A stretch of 64,000 bases of DNA from Fabrea salina. Lineage: Eukaryota; Ciliophora; Heterotrichea; Heterotrichida; Fabreidae. Each line of letters begins with the position of its first letter. Within the stretch, counting starts at the first letter, position 1. The position numbers and the translations under genes were made by a program. Below are positions 34,201-43,322 of this stretch, one piece after another. The notes beneath the pieces are model-generated. The model made no database searches and was not told where the DNA came from. It saw nothing but the letters and a program-made list of their open reading frames with translations. The stretch is taken from contig JALIHJ010000052.1 of assembly GCA_022984795.1 (NCBI GenBank), positions 62,001 through 126,000 of the forward strand, given 5' to 3'.

Positions 34201-36475
34201 TTTTTCTGGAGTTACTTAGTTCTTCTTCTAAGTTTTCGTTTCTTTTTTCTAAAAACAAAGCTTCTCTTTGCATTTTGCTGATTTCGTCAAGGTGTTCAGA
34301 GCACTTTAAACTGTACTTTTCTTTGAGTTGGTGGGTTTCTTTAAGGGCTTCGTAGTGTTTGTTCTGGTATAAAGTGGATTCTTTGTTGAGTTCAGCTATT
34401 CTTTTTTCGTAACGACGCATTTCGAACTGCTCCCAGTCAAGTTCAAGGCCTTCTTTGGGTTGTTCTTCAGTTTGACTAGAACTGCTTTGTTTTAGTGACT
34501 GAGAAGCAGCTCTAGACAAGGACTCTTTTTCGACTTCCCAGTTTTTCCTTTCTTCTTCAAGTTGTGTTTTGAGGCGCTTAGTGGTTTCTTCAGCTTTGGC
34601 TGCTGCAGTTAAAGCTTCTTCTTCTCTGGACTTGAGGTTTGAAATTCTGGCGTTGAGTCTAGTGACTAGTTGGGTTTGGGCTTGGATGTTTTGGGTGAAG
34701 TTTTCAGAGGAGTCTATTTTTTGGAGGATGCCTGCCATTTCACTGTGGAGTTCTTTGTTGGCGTTTTCTAAAGACTCCACTAGTTTGCCCAGTTCTGACT
34801 TTTCTCTGTCAAGTTCAGAAACTTTGTGCTTTTCTTCGTGCAAAGAGTTCCTTAGTTGTTGTATTTCTTCTTCAGGAGAAGGAGCAGCTTTCACCATAGC
34901 TTCAGCTTCTGCGTGGGCTTTTTGGACTTCTATGATTCTGTTTTGCATTTCGATGAGTTCTTTGTTTTTCTTAGCCAGTGACTCTTCTAGTTCTTGCCAG
35001 TGCACTTTGGACTCTTTTAGGCTTTCAGAAAGTTTTAAGTTTTCAGCTTCTAAGTTTTGGATCCTTTGAACCTTTTCGTCACTGTCTGAGTCAAGTTCAG
35101 ACTGTTTGAAGGTGTTGGAGCTCTGCTGGCTTTCAGCAAGTTGTTTGAAGAGGTTCTTGTTTTCTTCTTCCAGTTGAAGTACTTTTGAAAGCACTTCATG
35201 GTAACTGGCTTGTGAAAACTTTCCTAAAAGTGACTCGATGTGCTCTGACTGGGTAGACACCTTAGTGCGCAGTTCAGTGATGACTTGGTCTTTTTCTTTA
35301 AGGACTTTGTCGTGTTCTTGGCGAATGGACTCGTGGCGGTTGCTTAGTTCCAAGACGTAGTTTTCTCTTTTTTTGAGTTTGTTGACGTCTTCGTCAGCCT
35401 TTTTGAGTTTTTCAGTGAGTTCCTGGATCCTTTTGATGTTTGACTCAGCTTCTTGCTTGTAAGACTGTATTTCTTGTTGCATGTTTTCAATTGTGACTTC
35501 CATGTCATAGCTTCCACTCATTTCTAAACTGTCTACTTTTCTTTTTAACTCAGAAACTTGTTTTTCTTTGTCGTAGTTAACTTGTTTGAGTTCTTCAATG
35601 GTAGAATTGGCTGACTTCAAAGACTCCTCAGCGTTAGTAAGGAGCACTTTGGTGTCAGTCACTTTATGCTGCAGCTGAGTGATGATTCCTTGTTGTTGCA
35701 CAACTCTGCCTTCTAAGTCTTCGATAAGTGAGTCTTTGATTTGGAGGATTTCTAAGACCTTAGCGTTTTTCCTTTCGTTCCTTTCTCTTTCTTGTTGCAA
35801 AGTGAGGTCCACAAGGTTTTCTAAGCTAGGAGCTTTGTCTCGGAGTGCGTTTTTTACCTGCTCTAAGTACACGTCGTTCTTTCTGTACTCTTCGAGGGAA
35901 GCGTTGAGTTCGGTGTTGGTTTCTTGGAGTTTAGCTAGTTCTTGTTCGACTCTGGACTTCTCCTCTATAGTGGCCTGTGCTTGGTTCATAGCAATGTTTA
36001 TCTCTTGGAGTTCTTCTTCGAGTCTTTCTATTTTTTGGTAGGCTTGTTCGAGTTCGAGTTCTTTGTCGTCTAGTTGTTGCTTGATTCTGAACTTGGACCG
36101 CGAGATTTCTTCTAGTTGTTTTTGTTCAGATGTCTTCAGTGGCTTGTCCCACTGGGGCTTGAGACTCACGTAGAACTTTTCTTCGAAGTACTCTGAGTAG
36201 ATGTGAATTACGTCACGAATTGTCCATCCAGCTTTGTGCTTTCTCAGCAAGCTAGCGGTTATTTGGATTACTATGCTTTCGTTAGGAGAGAGTGAAAGGT
36301 GCGCGGGTTTTATTTCGTAGGACCTGTCAATGGTAGGGCCGGGTTTTATACTGAAACTTAAAGGGTCTTTTGAAATGTTAGTTAAAGTAACTTCTGCTGT
36401 TTCTGGGTTTTCCACTTCAATGCCCTCAATTACTACCTCTTCTGGGTCAACTAAGATTCTGCCGCTCTGGTGCAT
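28256..36475 (-). CDS. Giant MSP-domain plus coiled-coil protein (2,739 aa)
   Basis: An uninterrupted 8.2-kb reading frame. The N-terminal domain (about residues 1-115; ILVDPEEVVIEGIEVENPET, then TLTNISKDPLSFSIKP) has the immunoglobulin-like pattern of MSP/PapD or ASH domains. Such domains target proteins to membranes via VAP-like contacts, or to centrosomes and cilia. Everything after is heptad coiled coil rich in Glu, Lys, Gln and Leu, with a less repetitive island at about 1490-1740 (including SWGQYVPLSSLWQQEEE). A non-coiled C-terminal block follows at about 2600-2690 (DKEYYTDCMDILNLDMDELN). The layout suggests a basal-body or fibre scaffold such as CEP290, CROCC/rootletin or golgin types, but no orthology can be claimed. 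Its stop overlaps the convergent gene by 8 bp. Confidence 0.85.
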   Translation of the reverse strand: MHQSGRILVDPEEVVIEGIEVENPETAEVTLTNISKDPLSFSIKPGPTIDRSYEIKPAHLSLSPNESIVIQITASLLRKHKAGWTIRDVIHIYSEYFEEKFYVSLKPQWDKPLKTSEQKQLEEISRSKFRIKQQLDDKELELEQAYQKIERLEEELQEINIAMNQAQATIEEKSRVEQELAKLQETNTELNASLEEYRKNDVYLEQVKNALRDKAPSLENLVDLTLQQERERNERKNAKVLEILQIKDSLIEDLEGRVVQQQGIITQLQHKVTDTKVLLTNAEESLKSANSTIEELKQVNYDKEKQVSELKRKVDSLEMSGSYDMEVTIENMQQEIQSYKQEAESNIKRIQELTEKLKKADEDVNKLKKRENYVLELSNRHESIRQEHDKVLKEKDQVITELRTKVSTQSEHIESLLGKFSQASYHEVLSKVLQLEEENKNLFKQLAESQQSSNTFKQSELDSDSDEKVQRIQNLEAENLKLSESLKESKVHWQELEESLAKKNKELIEMQNRIIEVQKAHAEAEAMVKAAPSPEEEIQQLRNSLHEEKHKVSELDREKSELGKLVESLENANKELHSEMAGILQKIDSSENFTQNIQAQTQLVTRLNARISNLKSREEEALTAAAKAEETTKRLKTQLEEERKNWEVEKESLSRAASQSLKQSSSSQTEEQPKEGLELDWEQFEMRRYEKRIAELNKESTLYQNKHYEALKETHQLKEKYSLKCSEHLDEISKMQREALFLEKRNENLEEELSNSRKKVDSLSFQVTTLQHKNSELMNNLEQNNSIQANEKAELQKQLQRLKTELNEKEASIQERTSQIAILMETIEGTPDLDQRLVDLSAKVCHSKTIQQNLNRQISQLNNEISALMKDKESKCNENEKLKEKFEQDKQEKANLTQQIEELKKSTKELEAEVSVKNHDIFTLKAQLSRLKEEEKASKEKIHSYMEQLHQSQKRHSQVLAKERQDFRDSLIKVREEQENLLQESESDRPLILAVNKLAIGLSNISHKVQDPEYFKKVIGQMQSIISECDQTLLKYESRNKELEFLIRSEVYFRYLDEGTIEVCERLFDEVQMLSGELQTKHQFLSMPNPEIYHSKLKQIQQDLQDRNTQLQQSEKQNQKLLCDIERYKNKAEALESKVAMLNSNSRSLQRLLQSKAEEEVSSQMKIRDEEIKAYVDSTIVKIGVETADPNKFLELSREICALKIQVDYLQAQLNRAIQDKNSLEMANENLSQIVNDLEKKELEVSIQVVETSQMKEELDEKQAQIFKLKESNQVRKEENNFLQLKIAELKRELNSLKKLKNEQPTPETQREVELRKQITELKEKHRVEIQNLKTQSQLELKQHKEKLQDEYNQMNEKFQDGEFPGDFKNQNYNLKLHIEELNKELQHLRDSNVDYSTKYENLSQQHYKVKEELEAQKQVVMELKSGLGLEPPQPKKQTKSKLTLEKPQRPQAIGPQRLVRALIAAKLGESDASRKLRASAKNQGELREQLIKKDETARLFEAKLVNLRRYMESQNLPEPPEEFYLDESKEPEYFLKKRVRELEAQVAELRLSEANSWGQYVPLSSLWQQEEEIASEEDLPVLVEGIIYLTQQLTDLEKGSSVMQGDYPNIENAQRIVIRALTQSLYKATKGEPMQNLITYKPSREEDRQLWYVELLETQLSLSHNTIKNLVDFTNQISVEVSGNMASSAQYKGAAIELANRTKQTADEIEVLRQTCGLIKSDLQDMRGCDTSEQNYRERALLAETMKNKTEEEMLKLKMDYGYQVQELQEELESVNRHLNREIQEKEHYIKQKQKLEEQLEENYYKYSEVQKECDSLDQRCQELQEELNYFYNSKKESGQKMKDWKNQHEQTLVSKDKHVSELQKQVSLMQEEKTKQVSEVSNLKRQNKELKNELEKLRKKGSYDEENQDLKRRVTALKDDLDYETQKHNKEKAHLQSQLKELQKELQKEPQKEPSKKTHKHKHHTRKYERSPQRMIPEQTQDFNLAKQNLETQIQEKQKKIYELQEQLRQKIVSLDEEVRKRLKAEEELIKLQKQQGTKYQELKKAETELKEQIQKQEHKTYTVQQQNETLKQEKDNLLNRLQEKVDNAENYAEYVKQAEKDKKELETYYLTQISQLKEKLTQELAKAKSLKNREKELKKELENKENEKEELYRQIKELENAWEQAEPKLDGLEKAKKQNKAAIKELETRVKELQDEKTELETKHCEKLDEMKKEVHNSYQQFQKTTDKYETQLSSLKEQYLQELRTRKGPKKSAESFDYMLQISKKDALIRSLKNELRTKKPKTKSKPSAETEAPEDVVILQSQVYKLKAIIKNLEFQLNTVKEEAEKFRDELYTNMNIQEEIKEKGTSNRKEIQELEKRHRYEIQKLSEEVNRVKTKWHSPDEWNNLLNSNKELEISLKRANEELNRKRELLENYKALKDQQETEANALQDEIEQAKDISEKMKKMKSEMTRKDKTIFEMKNSIEQYKDIEKKLTEDNTFMAERIKTMKNDLVRKDTIIKETKNKLDNLSFEFENQKTKTEQNEKLKEQVKKLKTDLERKDSQIKAVKAKLETTEMELESLQAENQTNSAETYTSLEKEIKKNERLQLQLKKSESQLQALYQITRRIFRELASQVESLKSQLGSSGQMDKEYYTDCMDILNLDMDELNEFVSAKENPEGTLEYIERILENKDVDPTDVLDVFNRLLEERCELEKSTADVAQKYENYIKQLKQEVSQQRRKYEKRISELERSLKLK

Positions 36476-36496
36476 ATTTTTAAATTATGAAAACCT

Positions 36497-39400
36497 TTAT
36501 GCTTTATTATTAAGTAGTTTTGCAAACAGTGCCCCTATTGCGCCTGTGCAGCCTAAAACAATAGCGTACTTGCTAGCAAGAGTTGACTGAGAAATCCTAG
36601 CTATGTCTTGGCAGCTCGCTAGGGTGTACTCTAGGTTTTTGTTTTTGGCTTGTGCGTTTTTGAGGTCTTCTTTGAGTTTTTCAACAGCGTTTTCTAGTTT
36701 CCGGAGTTCTTCAGAGCGCTCTGCGTTGGTTCTGGACTCAGACAGCATTCTTGAGTAGTGGTGGGAGTCAAGTGGGTTTCTTCTGTTTGGAGAATTAGAA
36801 CGGTTCCTTAGGGGGCTTGACCTGCGTTCTCTGTACTCCCTAGTTCTGTTTTCTAAGTTGGAGAGTTGGCTTTGGAGTTCCTTTAGGGTGATTTCTTGTT
36901 CCCTGTCGAATTCTTGTTCTTCTTGGTCTAGTTTTCTGAGTTCCACTTCTTGGAAGTCCACTTGCTTTCTTAGTGATTCTTTTTGGTGAATGAGTTTGTT
37001 TTTGAGTTCGTTTTTGAGTTTTTTGAAGTTTTCAGTTTGTTGGTAAACGACTTTTTGGTCTTGTTCAGATTGAAAAATCCTTTTTTGTAGGTCTTCAACT
37101 TCGTTTTTCGAACGGATGATTTTGTTTTTGGTCTGTTCAAATTGAGTTTCTAGTCTTCTTAAGGAGTTTTTGAGGGCTAGGATTTCTGAGTCGGTGTTTT
37201 CTAGAGATAGTTTGAGTTGCTGGTTGCTTATTGTCCTTTCAGAAACTTCTGAGGTAACCTGTTGCAGGACTTGTTGGGTGTGAAATACATTGTAGTTGGA
37301 GTCTTCCAGGAGTTTATGATGCTCTTCGTTTTTCGCTTTGATTTCTTCTAGTCTTTTAGTTTTGGTTTCTATGTGCTTATGGATTTTTTGTATTTTCACA
37401 GAAGTTTTGTCTTTGATTTCTTCTTCTATCTGTGAAACTTCTAAGTCATACTTTCTTTTTTCTTCCTTTTTGTATTCTAGGTCCCTTCTGATGTTTTGGT
37501 AGTCGTATTCAGCATCGTTTTTATTCTTAATGAGTCTTTCAAGTTCTCTTTTTTGGGCTTGTTTTAGATGAACAATTGGTCTTAAAGCTGGAGTTTTTTC
37601 AAGGTACATGTCAACGAGCTTTCTAATTCGGGCACCTTCTTCTGAACCAGCTCTAGCTAATTCTTGGTTTCTTCTTCTGGCTGCTTCTGCGGCTCTTTGG
37701 CGTCTTTCCAGGGCTAGTTGCTGAGTTTGTTCTTCGATGAGTCTAGGAATAATACCTGTGTGGTACAGTTCGTAGTTCATCCTGAGTTGGTTAAGCAGGG
37801 CAATTAGTCTTTGGTTTGTAGACCCGTTAGCTTGTGGCTGTGCTATAGGAGTGAACTGCGAAATTCTAAAAGCCCAAAGTGCTTCTTCGTCTCTGAGGTT
37901 GAAGTGGCTAGGTAAAAACCCTCCAGGTCTCTCTGAGTAACCTGAATGGAAGCGAGTGAAGTCATCTGATTCTGGGGCTATGAAACCCCAAAGTGCTTCT
38001 TCGTCTCTGAGGTTGAAGTGGCTAGGTAAAAACCCTCCAGGCCTTTCTGAGTAACCTTCATGGAAGCAAGTGAAGTCATCTGATTCTGGAGCTATGAAAC
38101 CCCAAAATGCTTCTTCTGCTTCAGGATTGAAGTGGCTAGGTAAAAATCCTCCAGGCCTTTCTGAGTAACCTTCATGAAATTGAAGAAATTGATCTGATTC
38201 TGGAGCTATGAAATTCCAAAGTCTTTCCTCTGCTTCAGCATTGAAGTGACTAGGTAAAAACCCTCCAGGCCTTTCTGAGTAACCTTCATGAAATTGAAGA
38301 AAGTAGTCTGATTCTGGAGCTATGAAACCCCAAAGTCTTTCCTCTGCTTCAGCATTGAAGTGGTTAGGTACGAACCCTCCAGGCCTTTCTGAGTAACCTT
38401 CATGAAATTGAAGAAATTGATCTGATTCTGGCGCTATGAAACCCCAAAGTCTTTCCTCTGCTTCAGCATTGAAGTGACTAGGTAAAAACCCTCCAGGTCT
38501 CTCTGAGTAACCTGAATGGAAGCAAGTGAAGTCATCTGATTCTGGAGCCACAAAACCCCAAAGTGCTTCTTCGTCTCTGAGGTTGAAGTGGCTAGGTAGA
38601 AACCCTCCAGGCCTTTCTGAGTAACCTTCATGAAATTGAAGAAATTGATCTGATTCTGGTGCGATTAAAACCCAAAGTCTTTCCTCTGCTTCAGCATTGA
38701 ATTGAGTAGGTACGAATCCTCCAGGCCTTTCTGAGTAACCTTCATGAAATTGAAGAAAGTAGTCTGATTCTGGGGCTATGAAACTCCAGAGTGTTTCTTC
38801 TGCTTCAGCATTGAAGTAGTTAGGTACGAATCCTCCAGGCCTTTCTGAGTAACCTTCATGGAAGCGAAAAAGTCATTGGTTTCTGGAGCTATGAAACCCC
38901 AAAGTCTTTCCTCTGCTTCAGCATTGAAGTAGTTAGGTACGAATCCTGCAGGCCTTTTTGAGTAACCTTCATGAAATTGAAGAAATTGATCTGATTCTGG
39001 GGCTATGAAACCCCAAAGTGCTTCTTCGTCTCCGAGGTTGAAGTGGCTAGGTAAAAACCCTCCAGGTCTCTCTGAGTAGCCTTCATGGAAGCAAGTGAAG
39101 TCATCTGATTCTGGGGCTATGAAACCCCAAAGTGCTTCTTCATCTGTGAGATTGAAGTGACTAGGTACGAACCCTCCAGGCCTTTCTGAGTAACCTTCAT
39201 GAAATTGAAGAAATTGATCTGATTCTGGTGCGATTAAAACCCAAAGTCTTTCCTCTGCTTCAGCATTGAAGTGACTAGGTAAAAACCCTCCAGGCCTTTC
39301 TGAGTAACCTTCATGAAATTGAAGAAAGTAGTCTGATTCTGGAGCTATGAAACCCCAAAGTCTTTCCTCTGCTTCAGCATTGAAGTGGTTAGGTACGAAC

Positions 39401-41724
39401 CCTCCAGGCCTTTCTGAGTAACCTTCATGAAATTGAAGAAATTGATCTGATTCTGGCGCTATGAAACCCCAAAGTCTTTCCTCTGCTTCAGCATTGAAGT
39501 GACTAGGTAAAAACCCTCCAGGTCTCTCTGAGTAACCTGAATGGAAGCAAGTGAAGTCATCTGATTCTGGAGCCACAAAACCCCAAAGTGCTTCTTCGTC
39601 TCTGAGGTTGAAGTGGCTAGGTAGAAACCCTCCAGGCCTTTCTGAGTAACCTTCATGAAATTGAAGAAATTGATCTGATTCTGGTGCGATTAAAACCCAA
39701 AGTCTTTCCTCTGCTTCAGCATTGAATTGAGTAGGTACGAATCCTCCAGGCCTTTCTGAGTAACCTTCATGAAATTGAAGAAAGTAGTCTGATTCTGGGG
39801 CTATGAAACTCCAGAGTGTTTCTTCTGCTTCAGCATTGAAGTAGTTAGGTACGAATCCTCCAGGCCTTTCTGAGTAACCTTCATGGAAGCGAAAAAAGTC
39901 ATTGGTTTCTGGAGCTATGAAACCCCAAAGTCTTTCCTCTGCTTCAGCATTGAAGTAGTTAGGTACGAATCCTGCAGGCCTTTTTGAGTAACCTTCATGA
40001 AATTGAAGAAATTGATCTGATTCTGGGGCTATGAAACCCCAAAGTGCTTCTTCGTCTCCGAGGTTGAAGTGGCTAGGTAAAAACCCTCCAGGTCTCTCTG
40101 AGTAGCCTTCATGGAAGCAAGTGAAGTCATCTGATTCTGGGGCTATGAAACCCCAAAGTGCTTCTTCATCTGTGAGATTGAAGTGACTAGGTACGAACCC
40201 TCCAGGCCTTTCTGAGTAACCTTCATGAAATTGAAGAAATTGATCTGATTCTGGTGCGATTAAAACCCAAAGTCTTTCCTCTGCTTCAGCATTGAAGTGA
40301 CTAGGTAAAAACCCTCCAGGCCTTTCTGAGTAACCTTCATGAAATTGAAGAAAGTAGTCTGATTCTGGAGCTATGAAACCCCAAAGTCTTTCCTCTGCTT
40401 CAGCATTGAAGTGACTAGGTAAGAACCCTCCAGGTCTCTCTGAGTAACCTGAATGGAAGCAAGTGAAGTCATCTGATTCTGGCGCTATGAAACCCCAAAG
40501 TCTTTCCTCTGCTTCAGCATTGAAGTGACTAGGTAAGAACCCTCCAGGTCTCTCTGAGTAACCTTCATGAAATCCAACATAGTCGTCAGTCTCAGTGACC
40601 ACAAAGCCCCATATCCTCTGCTCAAACTCTAGATCATACTTACTTCGTATAAAACCCTTGCATTCTTCTGCATTCTGGTTTTTTCCAACTTCCGCGCTTT
40701 CAGGTTTAAGCTCTTTTTTTTTAGCTGCTTTTTGCTTCTTCTTATCTTTCTTAGTTATAGCTGATCCACCTTCTTTTCCCTCTTCCTGATTACCAGATCC
40801 ATCCCCTAAATCAACTTCTTGGAATTCCTCATCAAGGTTCTTTTTGACTTCTTCTTTAACGGATTCCTTTGTTTCTTCAGTGCTTTCACAAACTTCAGAT
40901 CTTGAGATTCCTGATTCGTTGTCTTTTATGTCTTCGTTTGCAAAATCCGAGTGATTAGATGCTAGCACTCTGGGTCTTTCTGAGTAACCTTCATGCAATC
41001 GAACAAAGTTATCCGGTTCTTGTGCGACAAAAGCCCAAAGTCTTTCTTCGTCTCTGAGATTGAAGTGACTAGGTATGAAGCCTCCAGGTCTTTCTGAGTA
41101 ACCTGAATGAAAGCGAGTGAAGTCATCTGGTTCTAGGACCATGAACTTCCAGAGTGTTTGTTCATTTCTTATGTCGGAAGGTTTAAAGCCTTGACCTGAG
41201 GGACCTTTGTTCTGGTTTTTTTTAGGGCTTTTAGAGTTGGCTTTTTTACGCTGCTTTTGCTTCTTCTTGTTTTTCCCACCCATTTTATTATCAGAGCTTG
41301 AAGTAAACTGTGGGGGACCCTTTAGTCCTTCAAGTTGAATAAAATGCTTAGTTCTTTCTGACTTAGGAGTGTGGAATACCTTAAAAGACTCTTCACTGAC
41401 TCTTGGTCTTCTAGGCGAAGGAGTTACAGACACTCCAGGTATGGATTCAAAGTTTAGCTTTTTCTTGAGTCCTCTGAGGGCTTTAGTAGATAGAGACTTA
41501 GACTTTTCAACCTTATACCTTGAAATGGGGGGCTCAGTTTTAGAAAAAACATTCTTAACAGCCTTTACAGACTCCCTAGTAGCTAGTTTGCTTACTGAGC
41601 TAGTTTCAGAACATTCTGGTGAATGCAAACTAAGTTCAGAATTATTAGGATCGGGTGTAAACTTAGTGCGTTGGAGGCTTTTAGGTTCCTCTGAACTCTC
41701 AAAAGATTCTTGCGATCTTAGCAT
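36497..41724 (-). CDS. Tail-anchored protein with 26 copies of a 38-residue aromatic repeat, reading frame split by one base
   Basis: Family unknown to me. Two abutting frames (38776-41724 and the frame downstream to 36497) form one gene of about 1,742 residues if a single base is restored at 38867-38871. That run has five A where the duplicate at 39892-39897 has six. Order: Ser-rich head (1-145), Lys-rich stretch, two divergent repeats, acidic/Lys spacer (about 265-355), 24 repeats, coiled coil, Ser/Arg patch, and a hydrophobic tail (YAIVLGCTGAIGALFAKLL) four residues from the end. The repeat core is FHEGYSERPGGFLPSHFN, then an acidic EEx(L/F)W and GFIAPESDxFxxF. It lies 21 bp upstream of the giant coiled-coil gene on the same strand. 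A structural or membrane-scaffold role is inferred. Confidence 0.75.
37865..40590 (-). repeat. Array of 24 coding 114-bp tandem repeats
   Basis: Each unit is 114 bp (38 codons), fixed in length without a single indel except the one A-run difference. Two further diverged units lie upstream at about 40975-41150. Unit types differ in the acidic linker (NAEAEERLW, NLRDEEALW, NLTDEEALW, NLGDEEALW, NPEAEEAFW) and in the Phe segment (DDFTCF, QFLQF, YFLQF, NDFFRF). Confidence 0.9.
38215..40405 (-). repeat. Higher-order tandem duplication, 1,026-bp (nine-unit) period
   Basis: The block of repeats 5-13 is followed by repeats 14-22 in the same order with the same variants, offset by nine units. The stretches I compared by eye are identical except one A in a homopolymer. 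Copy boundaries lie near 38215/39240 and 39380/40405, where the units diverge again. Confidence 0.82.
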
Positions 41725-41781
41725 TAATTATACACTTAAGGTTGGTCGAGTTATTGCTTAAACACTCCAAAGTAAAACAAT

Positions 41782-43317
41782 ATGGCTTTTAATATAAAAG
41801 CACTCATAGGTGCAATATTAGGGTTCAATGTTTTGGTGTGCCTTATACTTTATACAAGCACCAAAACTACCACTAGCGAGTTCTTAGGCACTCAACAATC
41901 ATTTTTGGGCTTTGAAAACAGAATTATCCCCAATTACTACTATTCGGAGCCCTGGAAAGAGTACTTGAGGAATTCTCAGTTCCACATTAAGTACCAAAGG
42001 ATCAAAGACAACGATAACTACTGCTCTGAAGTAGCAAAGTACCAGAAAAAAAACCCAGTGCAATTAGACGAAAACAACCTTCCACTCAGTAGTTACAGAG
42101 TTTTCTGTTCAGATTACTTAAACGCAAACCTAGTCAAAGACGTTATGAGGGAAACTGGCCAAATAGTGCTTAAAAAACACACCATAGAAACAAGCCCTGA
42201 AACTCCTTTAGAGCAACTGCCTCCCAACATCAACATGTTTTTCCACAAGAGTCCTTCTTGGCACCGCAAGCACAAAATAGACGTTCACTTTTTGTGTGAA
42301 GGCCAACGCTACAACCACATAGAAGGCCACCAGCAAATGGTATACAAAGACGGAGCTGCCAGGGCCTGCCGGGACTATGGAAAGTACTACTCCGACAGAA
42401 AAGACTGCTTCAACCCCTGGGAGTTCATGCCTGAAACCTTTGACTTGTCTGACAGAGAAGACTGTCTTAAGATCACTAAGTACTTACTTTCAGACCCCAA
42501 CCCTGACAACGTCAAGTGGATCAAAAAGAAGTCCAGAAACAGCCACAACGCCAAAGGAGTTACAGTGTTGACTCGTGAAAACTCAAAAGCACTTTTGGAA
42601 GAGTACGAGTACGGGTCTAAGTGTGGAGCGATTGAAGACAAGTACATAGTGCAGAGGTACATTCAAAACCCACTTTTGCTGGAAGGAAAGAAATTTGACT
42701 TTAGAGTGTACTTGCTAGTAGCCAACACTGACCCACTGATACTGCTTTATCATGACGGGTTTTTAAGGTTTTCTTACTCTGAGTACAACGGGACCTCCAC
42801 AGAAATGACTTCACACATCACAAACACAGCCATAGTAAAAGACTTAATGAAGCACCAGCCCTCCACAAAACCCAGTGCTATGGAAGACCAAATGTGGACT
42901 TTTGAAAGGTTCGAAGATTTCATCGTCAAAAAGATGAACCTAACAGAAAACTGGCTAGAAAGTTATGTGCGCCCTGCTATGAAGAAAAACATGCTGCACT
43001 TAATTAGAATGCACATCCACAACTTTCTACTGCACCCTAGGACCTTTGAGCTTTTTGGAGTTGACTTTATATTTGACGAAAACTTGCACTTGTGGTTTTT
43101 AGAAGTTAACAGGAGTCCAGCAATGCAAGCAACTACTTTTGAAAAGGGAAGAATTCAGTCTAAACTTATAAAGGACCTTTTGGAATTGGAGTTTGCTCTG
43201 ATGTACAACGCTGACTTTGACAAGGTGCTTTCACAAACTAACTGGGAAAAAGTATACGACGGAAGACTGAGTGGCTTTGAAAGGTATCAAGGACTGCTTG
43301 AAGAACATTGCGTTTAA
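41782..43317 (+). CDS. Tubulin-tyrosine-ligase-like (TTLL) enzyme with N-terminal membrane anchor
   Basis: A 511-residue ATP-grasp ligase of the TTL family, which adds Tyr, Glu or Gly to tubulin or other proteins. Family motifs are WIKKKSRNSHNAKGV (about 242-256), DKYIVQRYIQNPLLLEGKKF and DFRVYLLVA (about 285-315), SHITNTAI, AMEDQMWTF, and the metal-binding end FELFGVDFIFDENLHLWFLE then VNRSPAMQ. Unusually, residues 8-25 (IGAILGFNVLVCLILYTS) form a hydrophobic segment with a short positive head. This fits a signal anchor and would place the enzyme in the secretory lumen or on a membrane. Which amino acid is added cannot be read. Confidence 0.88.
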   Translation: MAFNIKALIGAILGFNVLVCLILYTSTKTTTSEFLGTQQSFLGFENRIIPNYYYSEPWKEYLRNSQFHIKYQRIKDNDNYCSEVAKYQKKNPVQLDENNLPLSSYRVFCSDYLNANLVKDVMRETGQIVLKKHTIETSPETPLEQLPPNINMFFHKSPSWHRKHKIDVHFLCEGQRYNHIEGHQQMVYKDGAARACRDYGKYYSDRKDCFNPWEFMPETFDLSDREDCLKITKYLLSDPNPDNVKWIKKKSRNSHNAKGVTVLTRENSKALLEEYEYGSKCGAIEDKYIVQRYIQNPLLLEGKKFDFRVYLLVANTDPLILLYHDGFLRFSYSEYNGTSTEMTSHITNTAIVKDLMKHQPSTKPSAMEDQMWTFERFEDFIVKKMNLTENWLESYVRPAMKKNMLHLIRMHIHNFLLHPRTFELFGVDFIFDENLHLWFLEVNRSPAMQATTFEKGRIQSKLIKDLLELEFALMYNADFDKVLSQTNWEKVYDGRLSGFERYQGLLEEHCV

Positions 43318-43322
43318 TAGAA

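Noticed and set aside
34569-35069. 166-aa plus-strand ORF opposite the giant coiled-coil gene
   Set aside because: Ser/Leu-rich shadow produced by the antisense of Glu/Lys/Gln codons; no motif, and the minus frame is open for 8.2 kb.
37865-40590. Regular repeats as a CRISPR array or satellite
   Set aside because: The period is 114 bp with every unit in frame and protein-level conservation; there are no spacers. It is coding.
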